Shown here: positions 52,629-62,067 of the stretch, piece after piece
How positions within the stretch are numbered: the stretch's first letter is position 1
Layout of the letters: the number at the start of each line of letters is the position of its first letter
NCBI GenBank assembly: GCA_964508715.1
Contig: CAZDUX010000005.1
Location: 124,001-188,000, forward strand
Origin: JAKALX01 sp964508715
GTDB lineage: Bacteria; Chloroflexota; Dehalococcoidia; Tepidiformales; Tepidiformaceae
Length of the DNA: 64,000 nucleotides
Reading direction: 5' to 3'
Position numbers and translations under genes: made by a program
Notes under the pieces: generated by a model
Databases searched by the model: none
What the model was told of the DNA's origin: nothing
Seen by the model: only the letters and a program-made list of their open reading frames with translations

Positions 52629-53375
52629 ATGGTTATCCTTTCTCGCTTCGCCGCCGCTTGCTTCGTCCTCGCCCTGCCCGTCTTCCTCATCACCTCAAAC
52701 GTCCGTTTTCTCGCGAGTGACACCGCCTTTTACCGCCACGGCTTCCGCGAGTACCACGCCGATCGCGCCACGGGGGTGCCCATGGCGGATCTCGACCGCG
52801 CCGCCAGTGAGATCGTTGACTACTTCGAAGACGACTCCGCCACGCTCCGCATCATCGTCACTGCCGATGGACAGGAGTCGTCCCTCTTCAATACCAGGGA
52901 GACGGAGCACATGAAGGACGTCAAGTCCCTCATCCGGGTAGTCTACCGCTCGAACGAGATCTCCCTCGTCGTCGTCCTCGCCTACATCGCCGCCGTCGTC
53001 CTCTGGGCCCGTGAGCGCTCGGTCCGCGCCCTCGCGGTACTCTCCCTTGCGGGTGTGGGCACCGGCCTTGCCGTCGTCGCGGTTATTGGCGCCTTTGCCC
53101 TCACGGGCTTCGATGCAGCCTGGACCCGCTTCCATGAACTCGTCTTCAGCAACGACCTCTGGCGCCTCGATCCTGCGACCGACCACCTTATCCAGATGTT
53201 TCCCGAAGGCTTTTGGCAGGAAGCGACCTTCATCGTCGGCGGCCTGACACTCGCCGAAGCCGCCGTCATCGTCATCGTTTCGCTCGGATATCTCGTCGTT
53301 TCACGGCGTCCCGAGTCCGATGCCCCCTCGCCACAACGCCCTGCCCGTGCCCGGGCAGCCCCCGATACGCCCTGA
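52629..53375 (+). CDS. TIGR01906/DUF1461-type integral membrane protein
   Basis: A 248-residue membrane protein with four helices: one N-terminal, an extracytoplasmic domain of about 90 residues, then three more. The loop features (NVRFLASDTAFYRHGF, the FNTRETEHMKDVK segment and the FHELVFSNDLW stretch) match the family TIGR01906, whose function is unknown but which is common in Gram-positive bacteria and Chloroflexota. ATG 52629 has GGGAGC upstream; an earlier ATG at 52563 is possible. Confidence 0.85.
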   Translation: MVILSRFAAACFVLALPVFLITSNVRFLASDTAFYRHGFREYHADRATGVPMADLDRAASEIVDYFEDDSATLRIIVTADGQESSLFNTRETEHMKDVKSLIRVVYRSNEISLVVVLAYIAAVVLWARERSVRALAVLSLAGVGTGLAVVAVIGAFALTGFDAAWTRFHELVFSNDLWRLDPATDHLIQMFPEGFWQEATFIVGGLTLAEAAVIVIVSLGYLVVSRRPESDAPSPQRPARARAAPDTP

Positions 53376-53490
53376 TCGGTTGCAGACAATCGGCGGTTGG
53401 TGCATCCCACTCCTCTCCTCGCCATTGCTGGAACGAAAGTTTTTCGAGGCATTTTCAGATAGATCTGCAATACGATGTGGCCTCCCGGCC

Positions 53491-53520
53491 TTGACACCCA
53501 CGCTCCTTCGAGAGAAATAT
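53491..53520 (+). promoter_or_regulatory. Promoter of the riboswitch-glycosyltransferase transcript
   Basis: A consensus -35 TTGACA (53491-53496) with an AT-rich GAAATAT at the -10 position lies just before the c-di-AMP aptamer. The rest of the 334-nt gap 53376-53490 shows no gene. Confidence 0.55.
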
Positions 53521-53540
53521 GCCCGTGGCGGCCCTGCCGC

Positions 53541-53675
53541 ACGCCTAGTCCGCTCCGGCGGAACGGGGGAACCAGTTTTCGGGGCGAGTCCGCAAGGGTC
53601 CCTTCCCTCTTAGGGCCGGGATGACGGCGGAGCGGCTATCTCCGGTCGCAGCCCGACAGCTAACCTCGGCGGCGT
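53541..53675 (+). ncRNA. Cyclic di-AMP riboswitch aptamer (ydaO/yuaA type)
   Basis: The conserved blocks of the ydaO motif are present in order: GAACGGGGGAACCA (53561-53574), a GGGGCGAGTCC block, AGGGTCCC..GGG hairpin, and GACAGCTAACCTCG (53655-53668). The ends pair as P1: ACGCC (53541-53545) with GGCGT (53671-53675). The RNA senses c-di-AMP and usually lowers expression when it is bound. The target gene starts 34 nt downstream. Confidence 0.92.
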
Positions 53676-53677
53676 AG

Positions 53678-53709
53678 GAAGTTCCTCGCAATTCAGAGGC
53701 GACTTCTTT
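53678..53709 (+). promoter_or_regulatory. Expression platform hairpin that hides the SD
   Basis: GAAGT pairs with ACTTC and CCTC with GAGG (53696-53699) around an 8-nt loop; GAGG is the best SD for the ATG at 53710. TTCTTT follows the stem, so it could also act as a terminator. This is where the aptamer would control output. Confidence 0.6.
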
Positions 53710-55443
53710 ATGGCTATCCGTGCCGGCCGGCTTTCCCCCGCCAGTCCCATCCCCGAATCGGCTGCCATCCCATCCCTCGCCGCCTCCTCACACCTCCGTG
53801 AGCGGCTCTGGAACGCACTACCACTCACCCTCTCGCTGGGCATCGTCTCCACCATCTTCTGGGGGCCCTACTTCGCCCCACTCGCCCTCGGCATCGGCAT
53901 CGTTGCCTTCTTTGCCTACTGGCTCATCCGCTCGTATGCCGTCGCGATCTCCTGCCTCATCGGTCTCCGCCGAATCCGCAAGTGGGAGCACACGAACTGG
54001 GTTGCGAAGTATTGCGCCTGGCTCCCCGGCCGAGAGCACGCTCCCGCCTGGGAGTGGCCGCGCCACATGGTCATCATCCCGAACTACAAGGAGAGCGAAG
54101 AGAGCCTCTCCCGCTCCCTCGACTCCCTGGCTAACCAGGCGAATGCCGGCCAACTCGTCATCGTCATGGCGATGGAGGCACGCGAGCCCGGCGCCCGGGC
54201 CAAGGCCGCCCGCCTTGTCATGCGCTATCGCACCCGTTTCGCCGATATGTTCGCCACCTACCACCCGTTTGGCCTGCCGAACGAAACCCCCGGCAAAGGC
54301 TCCAACGAAGCCTGGGCGGCGCGTGAGGCCTACATCCGCCTCATCGAGCACGCCGGCGAAGAGATCGACCGCTACACCATCACGAGTTGCGATGCCGATG
54401 CCGTCTTCCATCCCAATCACTTCGAGGCGCTCAACTACCTCTTTCTTACCGGAGCCGATCGCTACCGCACCTTCTGGCAGCCAACCATCTTCAATTCGAA
54501 CAACATCTGGGATATCCCTGCCCCGCTGCGCATCCCCGATGGCCTCTCGGGCATCAACCGCCTCTCCAACCTCGTCATGCCCGGCAGCGTGAAGTTCCCC
54601 ACGTCCTGCTACTCCCTGAGCTGGAAGATGCTCCACGAAATCGACTACTGGGACGAAGAGGTTATTCCCGAGGACTGGCACGTCTACCTCAAGTCCTGCT
54701 TCACACTCGGTGACCGTGTCCACGTTGAAGCCCTCTACCTGCCGCTCGGCAACGACTGTGTCCTCACCGATGGCTACATCAAGACGCTCAAGGCCCACTA
54801 TGCCCAGAGCGTCCGGCACGCCTGGGGCGCAAGCGACATCCCCTATGCGGCCCGCGCGGCGTTCAGCCGTAACTCACCGCTCAGCCGCAAGCGCCGCTTC
54901 CTGCTCTCGGGTGCTGTCACCAAAGTCCACGCCATGTGGATGGCTCAGTGGTACCTCATCACGCTCGGGAACATCGTCCCGATCATGTTCACGTCCTACC
55001 TCGGGGCGAGTATGCCGCACTGGTGGTATGGCCGCTTCAAGTACAGCCTTCCTGGTCCCACCTGGCACATCAGCGAGATCGCTCATGGCGACTTCTCCAG
55101 CCCGGTCGGCGGCATGATCAACGTGAACCTCGCCGGCGCGCTGATCTACTTCTGCCTCTTCCCGCTCATCGCCATGATCATCATCGAGGCGAAGACCCGC
55201 CCCGCCCGCCCGGCCCATGTTTCCCGTGCCGCGGCCATCGGCCAGTTCTTCATGTGGCCGCTGATGGCGGTCATCACCTTCTTTTTCGCCTCGATGCCTG
55301 CCCTTCACGCGCAGTGGAAACTCGCCAGCGGCAAGGGCCTCGTCTACCGTGTTGCCGAAAAAGGCAGCAAGCGCCAGCCCGTCCCCGTGCACGCCACCGA
55401 ATCTGCCCCCGAGGCGATCGGCGCTGTGGGCGGCGGCCGGTAA
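53710..55443 (+). CDS. Membrane glycosyltransferase, family 2
   Basis: A 577-residue processive-type glycosyltransferase. Two membrane helices at about 38-85 precede a GT2 catalytic domain: IIPNYKES, the DxD-like SCDADAV, ED in PEDWHVYLKS and a QSVRHAWG segment resembling QxxRW. Four or more helices follow (about 395-560), probably forming an export channel. It makes or modifies an envelope polysaccharide at the cytoplasmic membrane. It is under a c-di-AMP riboswitch and is a single gene, ending at a strong hairpin. Confidence 0.88.
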   Translation: MAIRAGRLSPASPIPESAAIPSLAASSHLRERLWNALPLTLSLGIVSTIFWGPYFAPLALGIGIVAFFAYWLIRSYAVAISCLIGLRRIRKWEHTNWVAKYCAWLPGREHAPAWEWPRHMVIIPNYKESEESLSRSLDSLANQANAGQLVIVMAMEAREPGARAKAARLVMRYRTRFADMFATYHPFGLPNETPGKGSNEAWAAREAYIRLIEHAGEEIDRYTITSCDADAVFHPNHFEALNYLFLTGADRYRTFWQPTIFNSNNIWDIPAPLRIPDGLSGINRLSNLVMPGSVKFPTSCYSLSWKMLHEIDYWDEEVIPEDWHVYLKSCFTLGDRVHVEALYLPLGNDCVLTDGYIKTLKAHYAQSVRHAWGASDIPYAARAAFSRNSPLSRKRRFLLSGAVTKVHAMWMAQWYLITLGNIVPIMFTSYLGASMPHWWYGRFKYSLPGPTWHISEIAHGDFSSPVGGMINVNLAGALIYFCLFPLIAMIIIEAKTRPARPAHVSRAAAIGQFFMWPLMAVITFFFASMPALHAQWKLASGKGLVYRVAEKGSKRQPVPVHATESAPEAIGAVGGGR

Positions 55444-55468
55444 GGTCCGCCTTCTCAGCCCGCCACCA

Positions 55469-55499
55469 CGAACGCCCGGCTACCAGCGCCGGGCGTTCG
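55469..55499 (+). terminator. Terminator hairpin after the glycosyltransferase gene
   Basis: A perfect 12-bp stem (CGAACGCCCGGC / GCCGGGCGTTCG) with a 7-nt loop, 25 nt past the stop, followed by CATATT. Confidence 0.7.
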
Positions 55500-55666
55500 C
55501 ATATTCCGCAGTTGAACCTGGCTGGCCCGCGACTATCCCGTGGGCCACATCCATGCCGTGAGCCAGCGGCGACTCCGGGCATCCACCCCGTCTTTTCCCA
55601 CCCGCGACGCTCACCTCGGCGATCCCGTACACTCCCTCGCCATACCCACCACGAAGAGGTAGCGAC

Positions 55667-56611
55667 GTGACAATCATCCAGTCTGCGGCCGGCCCCATCG
55701 ATACCGATGAAATGGGCTTCACCCTCATGCATGAGCACGTCCTCTGCCTCTGGCCACCGATGTACCAGCAATACCCCGAACTCTTCGACCGTGAAGGCCT
55801 GATGGCCGATGCAGTCGCCAAGCTCAAGACGGCCATGCAGGCCGGTGTCAGGACCATGGTCGACCTTACGCCCATCGACCTTGGCCGGGATCCTGGCTTC
55901 ATCCGCGAGGCCGCACAGAAGTCGGGGATGCAGATCATCGTGGCCACCGGGCTCTACTACCAGATCCCCTTCTACTTCCACCATCGCCCCGATCAGGAGA
56001 TGACCGACCTCTTCGTCCGCGATATCACCCAGGGCATCGGCCAGACCGGTGTGCGCGCAAACGTCATCAAGTGCGCCACCGAGCCCGAGATGCACCCCAT
56101 GAACGAGCGCGTTCTCCGTGCCTCCGCGAAAGCCCATCGTGCTACCGGTGTCCCGATCTGCACCCACACCTATCCTGCCAACCGCACAGGCCTCGACCAG
56201 CAACGCGTCTTCAAGGACGAAGGCGTGGATCTCTCCCGCACAGTCATCGGTCACTCCGATGACTCCAGCGATATCGATTACCTCGACCAGATCATCCAGA
56301 ATGGCAGCTACTGTGGCATGGATCGCATCGGCCTTCCCGCACCGCGAACCGATGAGCAACGTGCCGACATGGTTACGGCCCTCATCGAGCGCGGCTACGC
56401 GAACCGCATCACCCTCTCGCACGACTCGAGCTGCCATATCGATATGATCCCCGCAGGCGCTGTCGAACAGGTTCTCCCCCAGTGGAATCTCACCCACATT
56501 CCCGTCGACATCATCCCCATGCTCCGCGCACGCGGCGTGAACGATGCCGATATCCACCAGATGACTGTCCTCAACCCCCGCACCATCTTCGAGCGCAACA
56601 ATCCGTACTGA
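55667..56611 (+). CDS. Phosphotriesterase-family metallohydrolase
   Basis: A 314-residue amidohydrolase of the phosphotriesterase-like family. The binuclear metal ligands are all visible: His22 and His24 (LMHEHVL), Lys135 (VIKCA, carboxylated in relatives), His167 (CTHTYP), His196 (IGHSDD) and Asp253 (SHDSS). Members hydrolyse phosphotriesters, lactones or related esters; lactonase activity is the usual native role. GTG start with AGAGG 8 nt upstream. Followed after 38 nt by an enoyl-CoA hydratase gene. Confidence 0.92.
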   Translation: MTIIQSAAGPIDTDEMGFTLMHEHVLCLWPPMYQQYPELFDREGLMADAVAKLKTAMQAGVRTMVDLTPIDLGRDPGFIREAAQKSGMQIIVATGLYYQIPFYFHHRPDQEMTDLFVRDITQGIGQTGVRANVIKCATEPEMHPMNERVLRASAKAHRATGVPICTHTYPANRTGLDQQRVFKDEGVDLSRTVIGHSDDSSDIDYLDQIIQNGSYCGMDRIGLPAPRTDEQRADMVTALIERGYANRITLSHDSSCHIDMIPAGAVEQVLPQWNLTHIPVDIIPMLRARGVNDADIHQMTVLNPRTIFERNNPY

Positions 56612-56649
56612 TCCAGTAGGCGCGCCACCCATCCCAATCGGAGATCGCC

Positions 56650-57438
56650 ATGTCCGACTTCGAGTACTCCCTCGAGGGCGCAACCGCTGTCATGCGCTTC
56701 AACCGCCCCGAGAAGCTCAATGCAGTTACCTATGAGATGCTCGCCGAGATTGAGGAGGTAGTGGGAAAGGCGAACGCCGATCCCGCCGTCCGTGCCGTCA
56801 TCGTCACCGGCACCGGAAGGGCCTTCAGCGCCGGTACAGACCTCCAGCAGATGTCCGCGCGGCCTCCGTCTGCTGGCCGCGCCGAGTCCTATGGCACGCG
56901 CTACGAGAACGCACCGGCTCCATGGACCTTCGCCTCCCTCGCGAAGCCCACGATCGCGGCCGTCAACGGAGCCGCTGTCGGCGTTGGTGTCGAGTTCACC
57001 AGCCAGTGCGACTTCCGTATCGCTGCGGAGTCCGCGAAGTTCGGGTGGGTCTTCGTCCATCGCGGCCTCGTCCCCGATACCGCCGCCGGCACCTGGCTCC
57101 TCTCTCGCATCGTCGGCCTCCAGAATGCCGCCTACCTCCTCTACTCCGGTGAGATCATCTCCGCTCACCGAGCGAAGGAGATCGGCTACGTCCTTGACGT
57201 TGTTCCCGACGGCGAACTGATGGATCGGGCCCTCGCCCTCGCCGCGAGCGTCTCGAAGGGTTCGCCCCTCGCCACCGGGGAGGTCAAGCGCCTCCTCTAT
57301 CGCAGCATCACCCGCGACCCGTACGAGCACCTCGCCGACAGCACCGCAACAATCACCCGCATGTTCGCCAGCGAAGACTTCAAGGAGGGCGTCCGCGCCT
57401 TCCTGGAACACCGCGATCCTGCCTGGAAGGGCCGTTGA
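56650..57438 (+). CDS. Enoyl-CoA hydratase/isomerase family protein
   Basis: A 262-residue crotonase-fold enzyme with FSAGTDLQQMS and NGAAVGVGVEFTSQCD as oxyanion-hole segments. The glycine run usual at the second site (GGG) is GVG here, and one catalytic Glu position is occupied by VHRGLVPDT, so it may be an isomerase or other crotonase member rather than a hydratase. Probably cotranscribed with the phosphotriesterase-like gene. Confidence 0.88.
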   Translation: MSDFEYSLEGATAVMRFNRPEKLNAVTYEMLAEIEEVVGKANADPAVRAVIVTGTGRAFSAGTDLQQMSARPPSAGRAESYGTRYENAPAPWTFASLAKPTIAAVNGAAVGVGVEFTSQCDFRIAAESAKFGWVFVHRGLVPDTAAGTWLLSRIVGLQNAAYLLYSGEIISAHRAKEIGYVLDVVPDGELMDRALALAASVSKGSPLATGEVKRLLYRSITRDPYEHLADSTATITRMFASEDFKEGVRAFLEHRDPAWKGR

Positions 57439-57456
57439 ATCCCGCGTAACCCCCTG

Positions 57457-58086
57457 CTATTTCCGGTTGAAGCGGTTCGCCGCCACGTCCACACCGTCGG
57501 TGATGATCACCTCCACCGCATCCGCCGCCAGCTTCACCGCCTCGTCCAACTTCGCCTTGTCCTCGCCCCACGGTGCACCAAGCACGTATTCGGCCACGAT
57601 CTCCGGGTCCCATGTCGGTTCGCCATTGACGGTTGGCCGTCCGATTCCCACCTTGATGCGCACGAACTCCAGGCCCACCGACGCACCGATGCTCTTGAGT
57701 CCGTTGTGCCCGCCATGCCCGCCACCTTGCCGGATGCGCAGCGCCCCCACGCTCATGTCCAGGTCGTCGTAAAGCACCACCGTGTGGCTTGTGTCCGCAC
57801 CGGTCCACTGGCCGGCCTGGGCAACAGCTTTCCCGCTCAGGTTCATGTACGTCTTCGGTTTCACGAGCGCGACCTTCTGCCCGCACAACTGCCCGACACC
57901 GATAGCCATCAGGCTTCCCGCCACTTTCGGCTGCGTGCCTGCGCGCTTGGCAAGCTCGTTGATCACCCACCAGCCGACGTTGTGGCGTGTCCGCGCGTAC
58001 TCGCTTCCCGGGTTGCCGAGCCCCACGATCAGCCAGTCCGCCGCAAATCGCGGTCCTCCGCCCGAAAATGGACGTTTGAATGCCAT
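57457..58086 (-). CDS. pth: Peptidyl-tRNA hydrolase
   Basis: A 209-residue enzyme that recycles stalled peptidyl-tRNA. Conserved blocks: LIVGLGNPGSEYARTRHNVG with Asn25 and catalytic His35, PKTYMNLSG, LYDDLDMSVG and GGHGGHNGLKSI. I start at ATG 58086, though the frame runs on upstream to 58245 with further ATGs; that extension is Pro/Ala-rich and not part of the family. No strong SD is seen. Single gene on the minus strand, divergent from the PHP gene. Confidence 0.95.
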   Translation of the reverse strand: MAFKRPFSGGGPRFAADWLIVGLGNPGSEYARTRHNVGWWVINELAKRAGTQPKVAGSLMAIGVGQLCGQKVALVKPKTYMNLSGKAVAQAGQWTGADTSHTVVLYDDLDMSVGALRIRQGGGHGGHNGLKSIGASVGLEFVRIKVGIGRPTVNGEPTWDPEIVAEYVLGAPWGEDKAKLDEAVKLAADAVEVIITDGVDVAANRFNRK

Positions 58087-58284
58087 GCCGCTATCGTCGC
58101 GGTCATCCGTTCCAACAGGCAACGCACGCCGGACGATGGGTGGTGCTTGGTCCTCCATCTCCAGTACCTGCAGGGCAGTCCGCGCAGGGGCCGCTGCTCC
58201 GGGCGCCGCCATATATGGTGTACCCGCCCGTTTCGGATTGCCCACGCTCCAGACCGCCGCCTATAGTACCGTGGTACATCCACC

Positions 58285-58962
58285 ATGCTCATCGACCTCC
58301 ACGCACACACCTGGCCACGTTCGCACGACAGCGTCCTTAATCCCGATGACCTCATCGTCCGCGCCAAGGCGGCCGGTCTCGACGCCATCGTCTTCACCGA
58401 GCACGACACCGTCTGGGACTACAAGTCCATCGAAGAGCTTCGTGCCAAGCACAACTTCCTCGTACTCGCGGGCGTCGAGATCAGTACCGACGATGGCCAT
58501 ATCCTGGCATTCGGTATCGACAAGTACGTCTTCGGCATGCACCGCTCCCGCGAGCTCGCCAGTTACACCGAGAAGTGCGATGGCGCCCTCGTTGCCGCCC
58601 ACCCCTACCGTCGCCAGATGCCCTGGTTCAGCCGGAACGACGAGGAGTACCGGGCGGCCCTCGAAAAGGCCAGCCGTAACCCCGCATACCAGTTCGTCCA
58701 GGCCCTCGAAGAGCAAAACGGCCGCGGCAGCGACAAGGAGAACGACTTCTCTCGCCGACTCTGCCAGATGATGGATCTCCCCGGTACCGGCGGTACCGAC
58801 TCCCATGCCATCAGCGATATCGGCAAGGCCGCCACCTACTTTGAACGCGAGATCCACGATGAGCGTGAACTCATCGCCGAACTCAAGGCAGGCCGCCACT
58901 ATGCCGTTGATCTCCGCAGCGGCCAGCCCATTGCCACCCGCGACCGTGAGTTCACCTCGTGA
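58285..58962 (+). CDS. PHP domain phosphoesterase
   Basis: A 225-residue PHP-family protein with the first metal motif DLHAHT (His6, His8), TEHDT (His40, Asp41), GVEIST, AAHPYR and TDSHAI. PHP proteins are metal-dependent phosphoesterases, such as histidinol phosphatase-like or nucleotide 3'-phosphatases. It stands alone; TATAGT at 58262 is a possible -10. Substrate unknown. Confidence 0.9.
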   Translation: MLIDLHAHTWPRSHDSVLNPDDLIVRAKAAGLDAIVFTEHDTVWDYKSIEELRAKHNFLVLAGVEISTDDGHILAFGIDKYVFGMHRSRELASYTEKCDGALVAAHPYRRQMPWFSRNDEEYRAALEKASRNPAYQFVQALEEQNGRGSDKENDFSRRLCQMMDLPGTGGTDSHAISDIGKAATYFEREIHDERELIAELKAGRHYAVDLRSGQPIATRDREFTS

Positions 58963-59052
58963 TTGCGCTTCGCTTCACACACTCAGGCTCCGGTAGTACT
59001 ATCGATTAGCCATCTCGGGGTGCTTGAAGGCCCCGTAAAGAAGAGGAGCAGC

Positions 59053-59340
<288 letters not shown>

Positions 59341-59370
59341 GCTTCCTGTTCCCGAACGCCAATGTTCGAA

Positions 59371-59397
59371 GGGGGCCGCCATCACCTGGCGGCCCCC
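59371..59397 (+). terminator. Terminator of fdxA
   Basis: A perfect 10-bp GC stem (GGGGGCCGCC / GGCGGCCCCC) with a 7-nt loop, followed by TCGTCTGT, 30 nt past the stop. Confidence 0.75.
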
Positions 59398-59520
59398 TCG
59401 TCTGTCCGTGACTCTCGTGCCGGCCACCCAGCTGATCGCGCGTTGACCATGTGCGCCCGGCCGGTACCATGGAAATGTTGCGCCACGTATCGAGCGTGAC
59501 GCGGAAGGACTCATCCCAAC

Positions 59521-60102
59521 ATGGCTGATCGCGCAATTATCGAAGCGGAACCCCGCACTGTTCTTGGCAAGCAGGTCAATCGCCTGCGCCGTGAAGGCGT
59601 CCTCCCCGCGAACGTCTTCGGCCGTGGCGTCGACTCGACTGCCGTCTCGATCGATGCCCGGACCTTCTCCCGCACGATCAAGACAGCCGGTCTCCGCCAC
59701 ATGTACGAACTCAAGGTTGCGGGCGAGGCTGCTCCAAGGTACGTCATTATTCGGGGTCTCTCCCGTAAGGGCGGCACCGGCGACCCGATCCACGTCGACT
59801 TCCTCCAGGTCGATCCCGAACGCCCGATTACCGCCAACGTTCCGCTCCGGGTTATCGGTGACGCCCCGGCCGTGAAGGACCTCGCGGGCACGCTCCAGCA
59901 GTTCGTCGATGTCATCAATATCCGCTGCAAGCCGCTGGCCATCCCCGAGGCTATCGAAGCCGACGCGTCCACCCTCAAGAGCTTCACCGCCACTCTCACG
60001 ATCGGCCAGGTTGTCCCACCCCCGGGGATCGAGATCCTCTCCGACCCCTCGCTCGTCGTTGCCTCTGTCGCGCCACCTCGCGTCAAGGCTGCGCGCGGCT
60101 AG
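59521..60102 (+). CDS. rplY: 50S ribosomal protein L25/Ctc
   Basis: A 193-residue two-domain L25 of the CTC type: the N-terminal 5S rRNA-binding domain (GKQVNRLRREGVLPANVFGR) plus the TL5-like C-terminal domain (DPIHVDFLQVDPERPI). It binds 5S rRNA in the large subunit. AAGGA lies about 11 nt before the ATG. The following hypothetical gene begins 12 nt after its stop. Confidence 0.95.
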   Translation: MADRAIIEAEPRTVLGKQVNRLRREGVLPANVFGRGVDSTAVSIDARTFSRTIKTAGLRHMYELKVAGEAAPRYVIIRGLSRKGGTGDPIHVDFLQVDPERPITANVPLRVIGDAPAVKDLAGTLQQFVDVINIRCKPLAIPEAIEADASTLKSFTATLTIGQVVPPPGIEILSDPSLVVASVAPPRVKAARG

Positions 60103-60114
60103 GCGAGCTTCCTC

Positions 60115-61077
60115 GTGGCTGAACGCTCCTATCCCGCCGATCCAGCAGAGACAGGATTCGTCCTGTTCCAGCGCTGGCTCGGTGCACACTATGCTCGCGC
60201 TACCAGCATCACCTCCTTCGAGTCCGTCGAAGGCGTCCTCCGTGGATCGATCTCCGTCGGCCGCCGCTGGGACCTCTCGGTCACGCTGCTCGACACCCTC
60301 GCGACCGACACCTCTTTTGAATGGGAAGCCACCCGCGCCGCCATCGAGGAACGGCTCGACCTCGATGGCCGTGCCGTTGCACTCTGGGTCCCTCGTGATG
60401 CATCGCTTCCCGCCGGTGAACCCGGCATCTCGCAGATCGTGGCTGCCGTTGAGCACGCCAATACCCTCGAGGACGGCCGCCTTGAAGTTCGCCGCCCCGT
60501 TGCCCTGTACCTCCGGCGCACGGGCACCGAAGGAAGCGTTCTCACCATCCTCGGTGGTCTTCAACCCCACTGGGCCAAGTTCACCAACCGCGTACCCGGG
60601 AGCTTCCAGCTCCAGGCGCGTGACCTCGTCCGCCTCCCCTTTAGCGAAGAAGAGCGTGAGGATCTCGTCGACCGCATCGTCCTTGCGGCCGGTCAGCCCG
60701 AAGCTGATGAGACACAGGTGATCCCCGCCACGGACGTCTGGACCGCGAATGAACTTGGCGCCGGTAACCGCTCGTGCATCCTTGGTACTCCCAAACCCGA
60801 AGATGATGACTGGAGTGCCTCACTCCGCCGGAACCTCCGCAAGCTCCTCCGGCAGGCAGCGCCGGGTCTCACCGAAGGCCAACCCGCGGCCCGCGCACTC
60901 GTTGTTCTCGGCGCCAGCACCTACGCCGCGGAAGAGAAGCTCTCCTGGGCCCTTCGGGGTATGGACCCTGGCCTCTATGCGGGCTACCACCTCATCACTG
61001 TCATCGCCGACGGCCTCGTGAAGCCACTCCTCCTGCCCGGCCGGTCTGCCCTCCCGTGGGACGTCCAGTTCGGCTAG
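60115..61077 (+). CDS. Conserved-looking protein of unknown function
   Basis: A 320-residue cytoplasmic protein without membrane helices or any motif I recognise. It mixes short beta-strands and helices, with a charged centre (SEEEREDLVDRIVL) and a compact C-terminal domain ending SALPWDVQFG. The GTG start is 12 nt after the L25 stop, so probably cotranscribed with it. A hairpin-free 31-nt gap separates it from the next gene. Confidence 0.75.
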   Translation: MAERSYPADPAETGFVLFQRWLGAHYARATSITSFESVEGVLRGSISVGRRWDLSVTLLDTLATDTSFEWEATRAAIEERLDLDGRAVALWVPRDASLPAGEPGISQIVAAVEHANTLEDGRLEVRRPVALYLRRTGTEGSVLTILGGLQPHWAKFTNRVPGSFQLQARDLVRLPFSEEEREDLVDRIVLAAGQPEADETQVIPATDVWTANELGAGNRSCILGTPKPEDDDWSASLRRNLRKLLRQAAPGLTEGQPAARALVVLGASTYAAEEKLSWALRGMDPGLYAGYHLITVIADGLVKPLLLPGRSALPWDVQFG

Positions 61078-61108
61078 GATTGCCCCAGCCCGGCCCAGGA
61101 GTAACACC

Positions 61109-61987
61109 ATGGCGATTCGTCGCGTCGGATTCGTTGGCCTTGGCATTATGGGTGCGCCCATGGCCCGGAACCTCCTCGATGCTGGCTTCGAGCTCACGGT
61201 CTGGAACCGTACCCCGGCGAAGTGCGATCCCCTCGTTACTGTGGGCGCCAGGCAGGCAGAGAACCCGGCTGCCGTTGCTGCCGCATCTGAAGTCACCATC
61301 TCGTGCGTCACCAACTCCACTGACGTCGAGCAGGTTGTCCTGGGCGATGCCGGTATCATCCAGGGGGCAAAACCGGGTGCCGTCCACATCGATTGCTCCA
61401 CGATCTCACCCGAGGTCACTCGGTCTATCGCCAGGGCGCTCGCTGAATGCCAGGTGGAGTTCCTCGATGCCCCGGTTAGCGGGGGTGACGTAGGTGCCAG
61501 GGCTGGTACCCTCGCCATCATGGCCGGCGGCGATCCGGCTACCTTTGAACGTTGTCTCCCTGTGCTCCAGGCCATGGGCAAGACCATCGTCCACGTCGGG
61601 CCGGCCGGCTCCGGCCAGGTTGTGAAGCTCTGCAACCAGGTCGCTGGCGGGCTCAATCTCCTCGCCATGGCCGAGGCCATCGCTCTTGCCCGGCGCGCTG
61701 GCGTCGATCCCGGAAGGATGCTCGAGGTCGTGAGTGCCGGCGCCGCTGGCTCGTGGATGCTCCGGAACCTTGGGCCGCGCGCACTCAACGGTGATTTCGC
61801 GCCGGGCTTCATGGTCGAGCTCATGCAGAAGGACCTTCGCCTCGCTCTCGAAGCAGCCGCAGCCTCGCTCACGCCTCTCCCCGGCACCGCGCTCGTTAGC
61901 CAGCTCTACACCGCCATCGAGGCTGAAGGCCGCGGCCGCGACGGTACCCAGGCGATCGTTGACGCGATTGCCAAGCTCTCCCGCTGA
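61109..61987 (+). CDS. 3-hydroxyisobutyrate dehydrogenase family oxidoreductase
   Basis: A 292-residue beta-hydroxyacid dehydrogenase. It shows the cofactor signature GFVGLGIMGAPMARNL, the substrate motif DAPVSGGDVGARAGTLAIM and catalytic Lys173 in GQVVKLCNQ. Candidates are 3-hydroxyisobutyrate dehydrogenase or tartronate semialdehyde reductase. 3-Hydroxyisobutyrate belongs to valine breakdown, which also yields isobutyryl-CoA, the likely substrate or product of the mutase at 27 kb. AGGAG precedes the ATG. Confidence 0.92.
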   Translation: MAIRRVGFVGLGIMGAPMARNLLDAGFELTVWNRTPAKCDPLVTVGARQAENPAAVAAASEVTISCVTNSTDVEQVVLGDAGIIQGAKPGAVHIDCSTISPEVTRSIARALAECQVEFLDAPVSGGDVGARAGTLAIMAGGDPATFERCLPVLQAMGKTIVHVGPAGSGQVVKLCNQVAGGLNLLAMAEAIALARRAGVDPGRMLEVVSAGAAGSWMLRNLGPRALNGDFAPGFMVELMQKDLRLALEAAAASLTPLPGTALVSQLYTAIEAEGRGRDGTQAIVDAIAKLSR

Positions 61988-62067
61988 TCACGCTCCGCGG
62001 CTCGTGGCTCGATGCGCAGACCACGGTGGTGCAGACCTCGCAGCCACCACACATAGAGGCCGGGACG

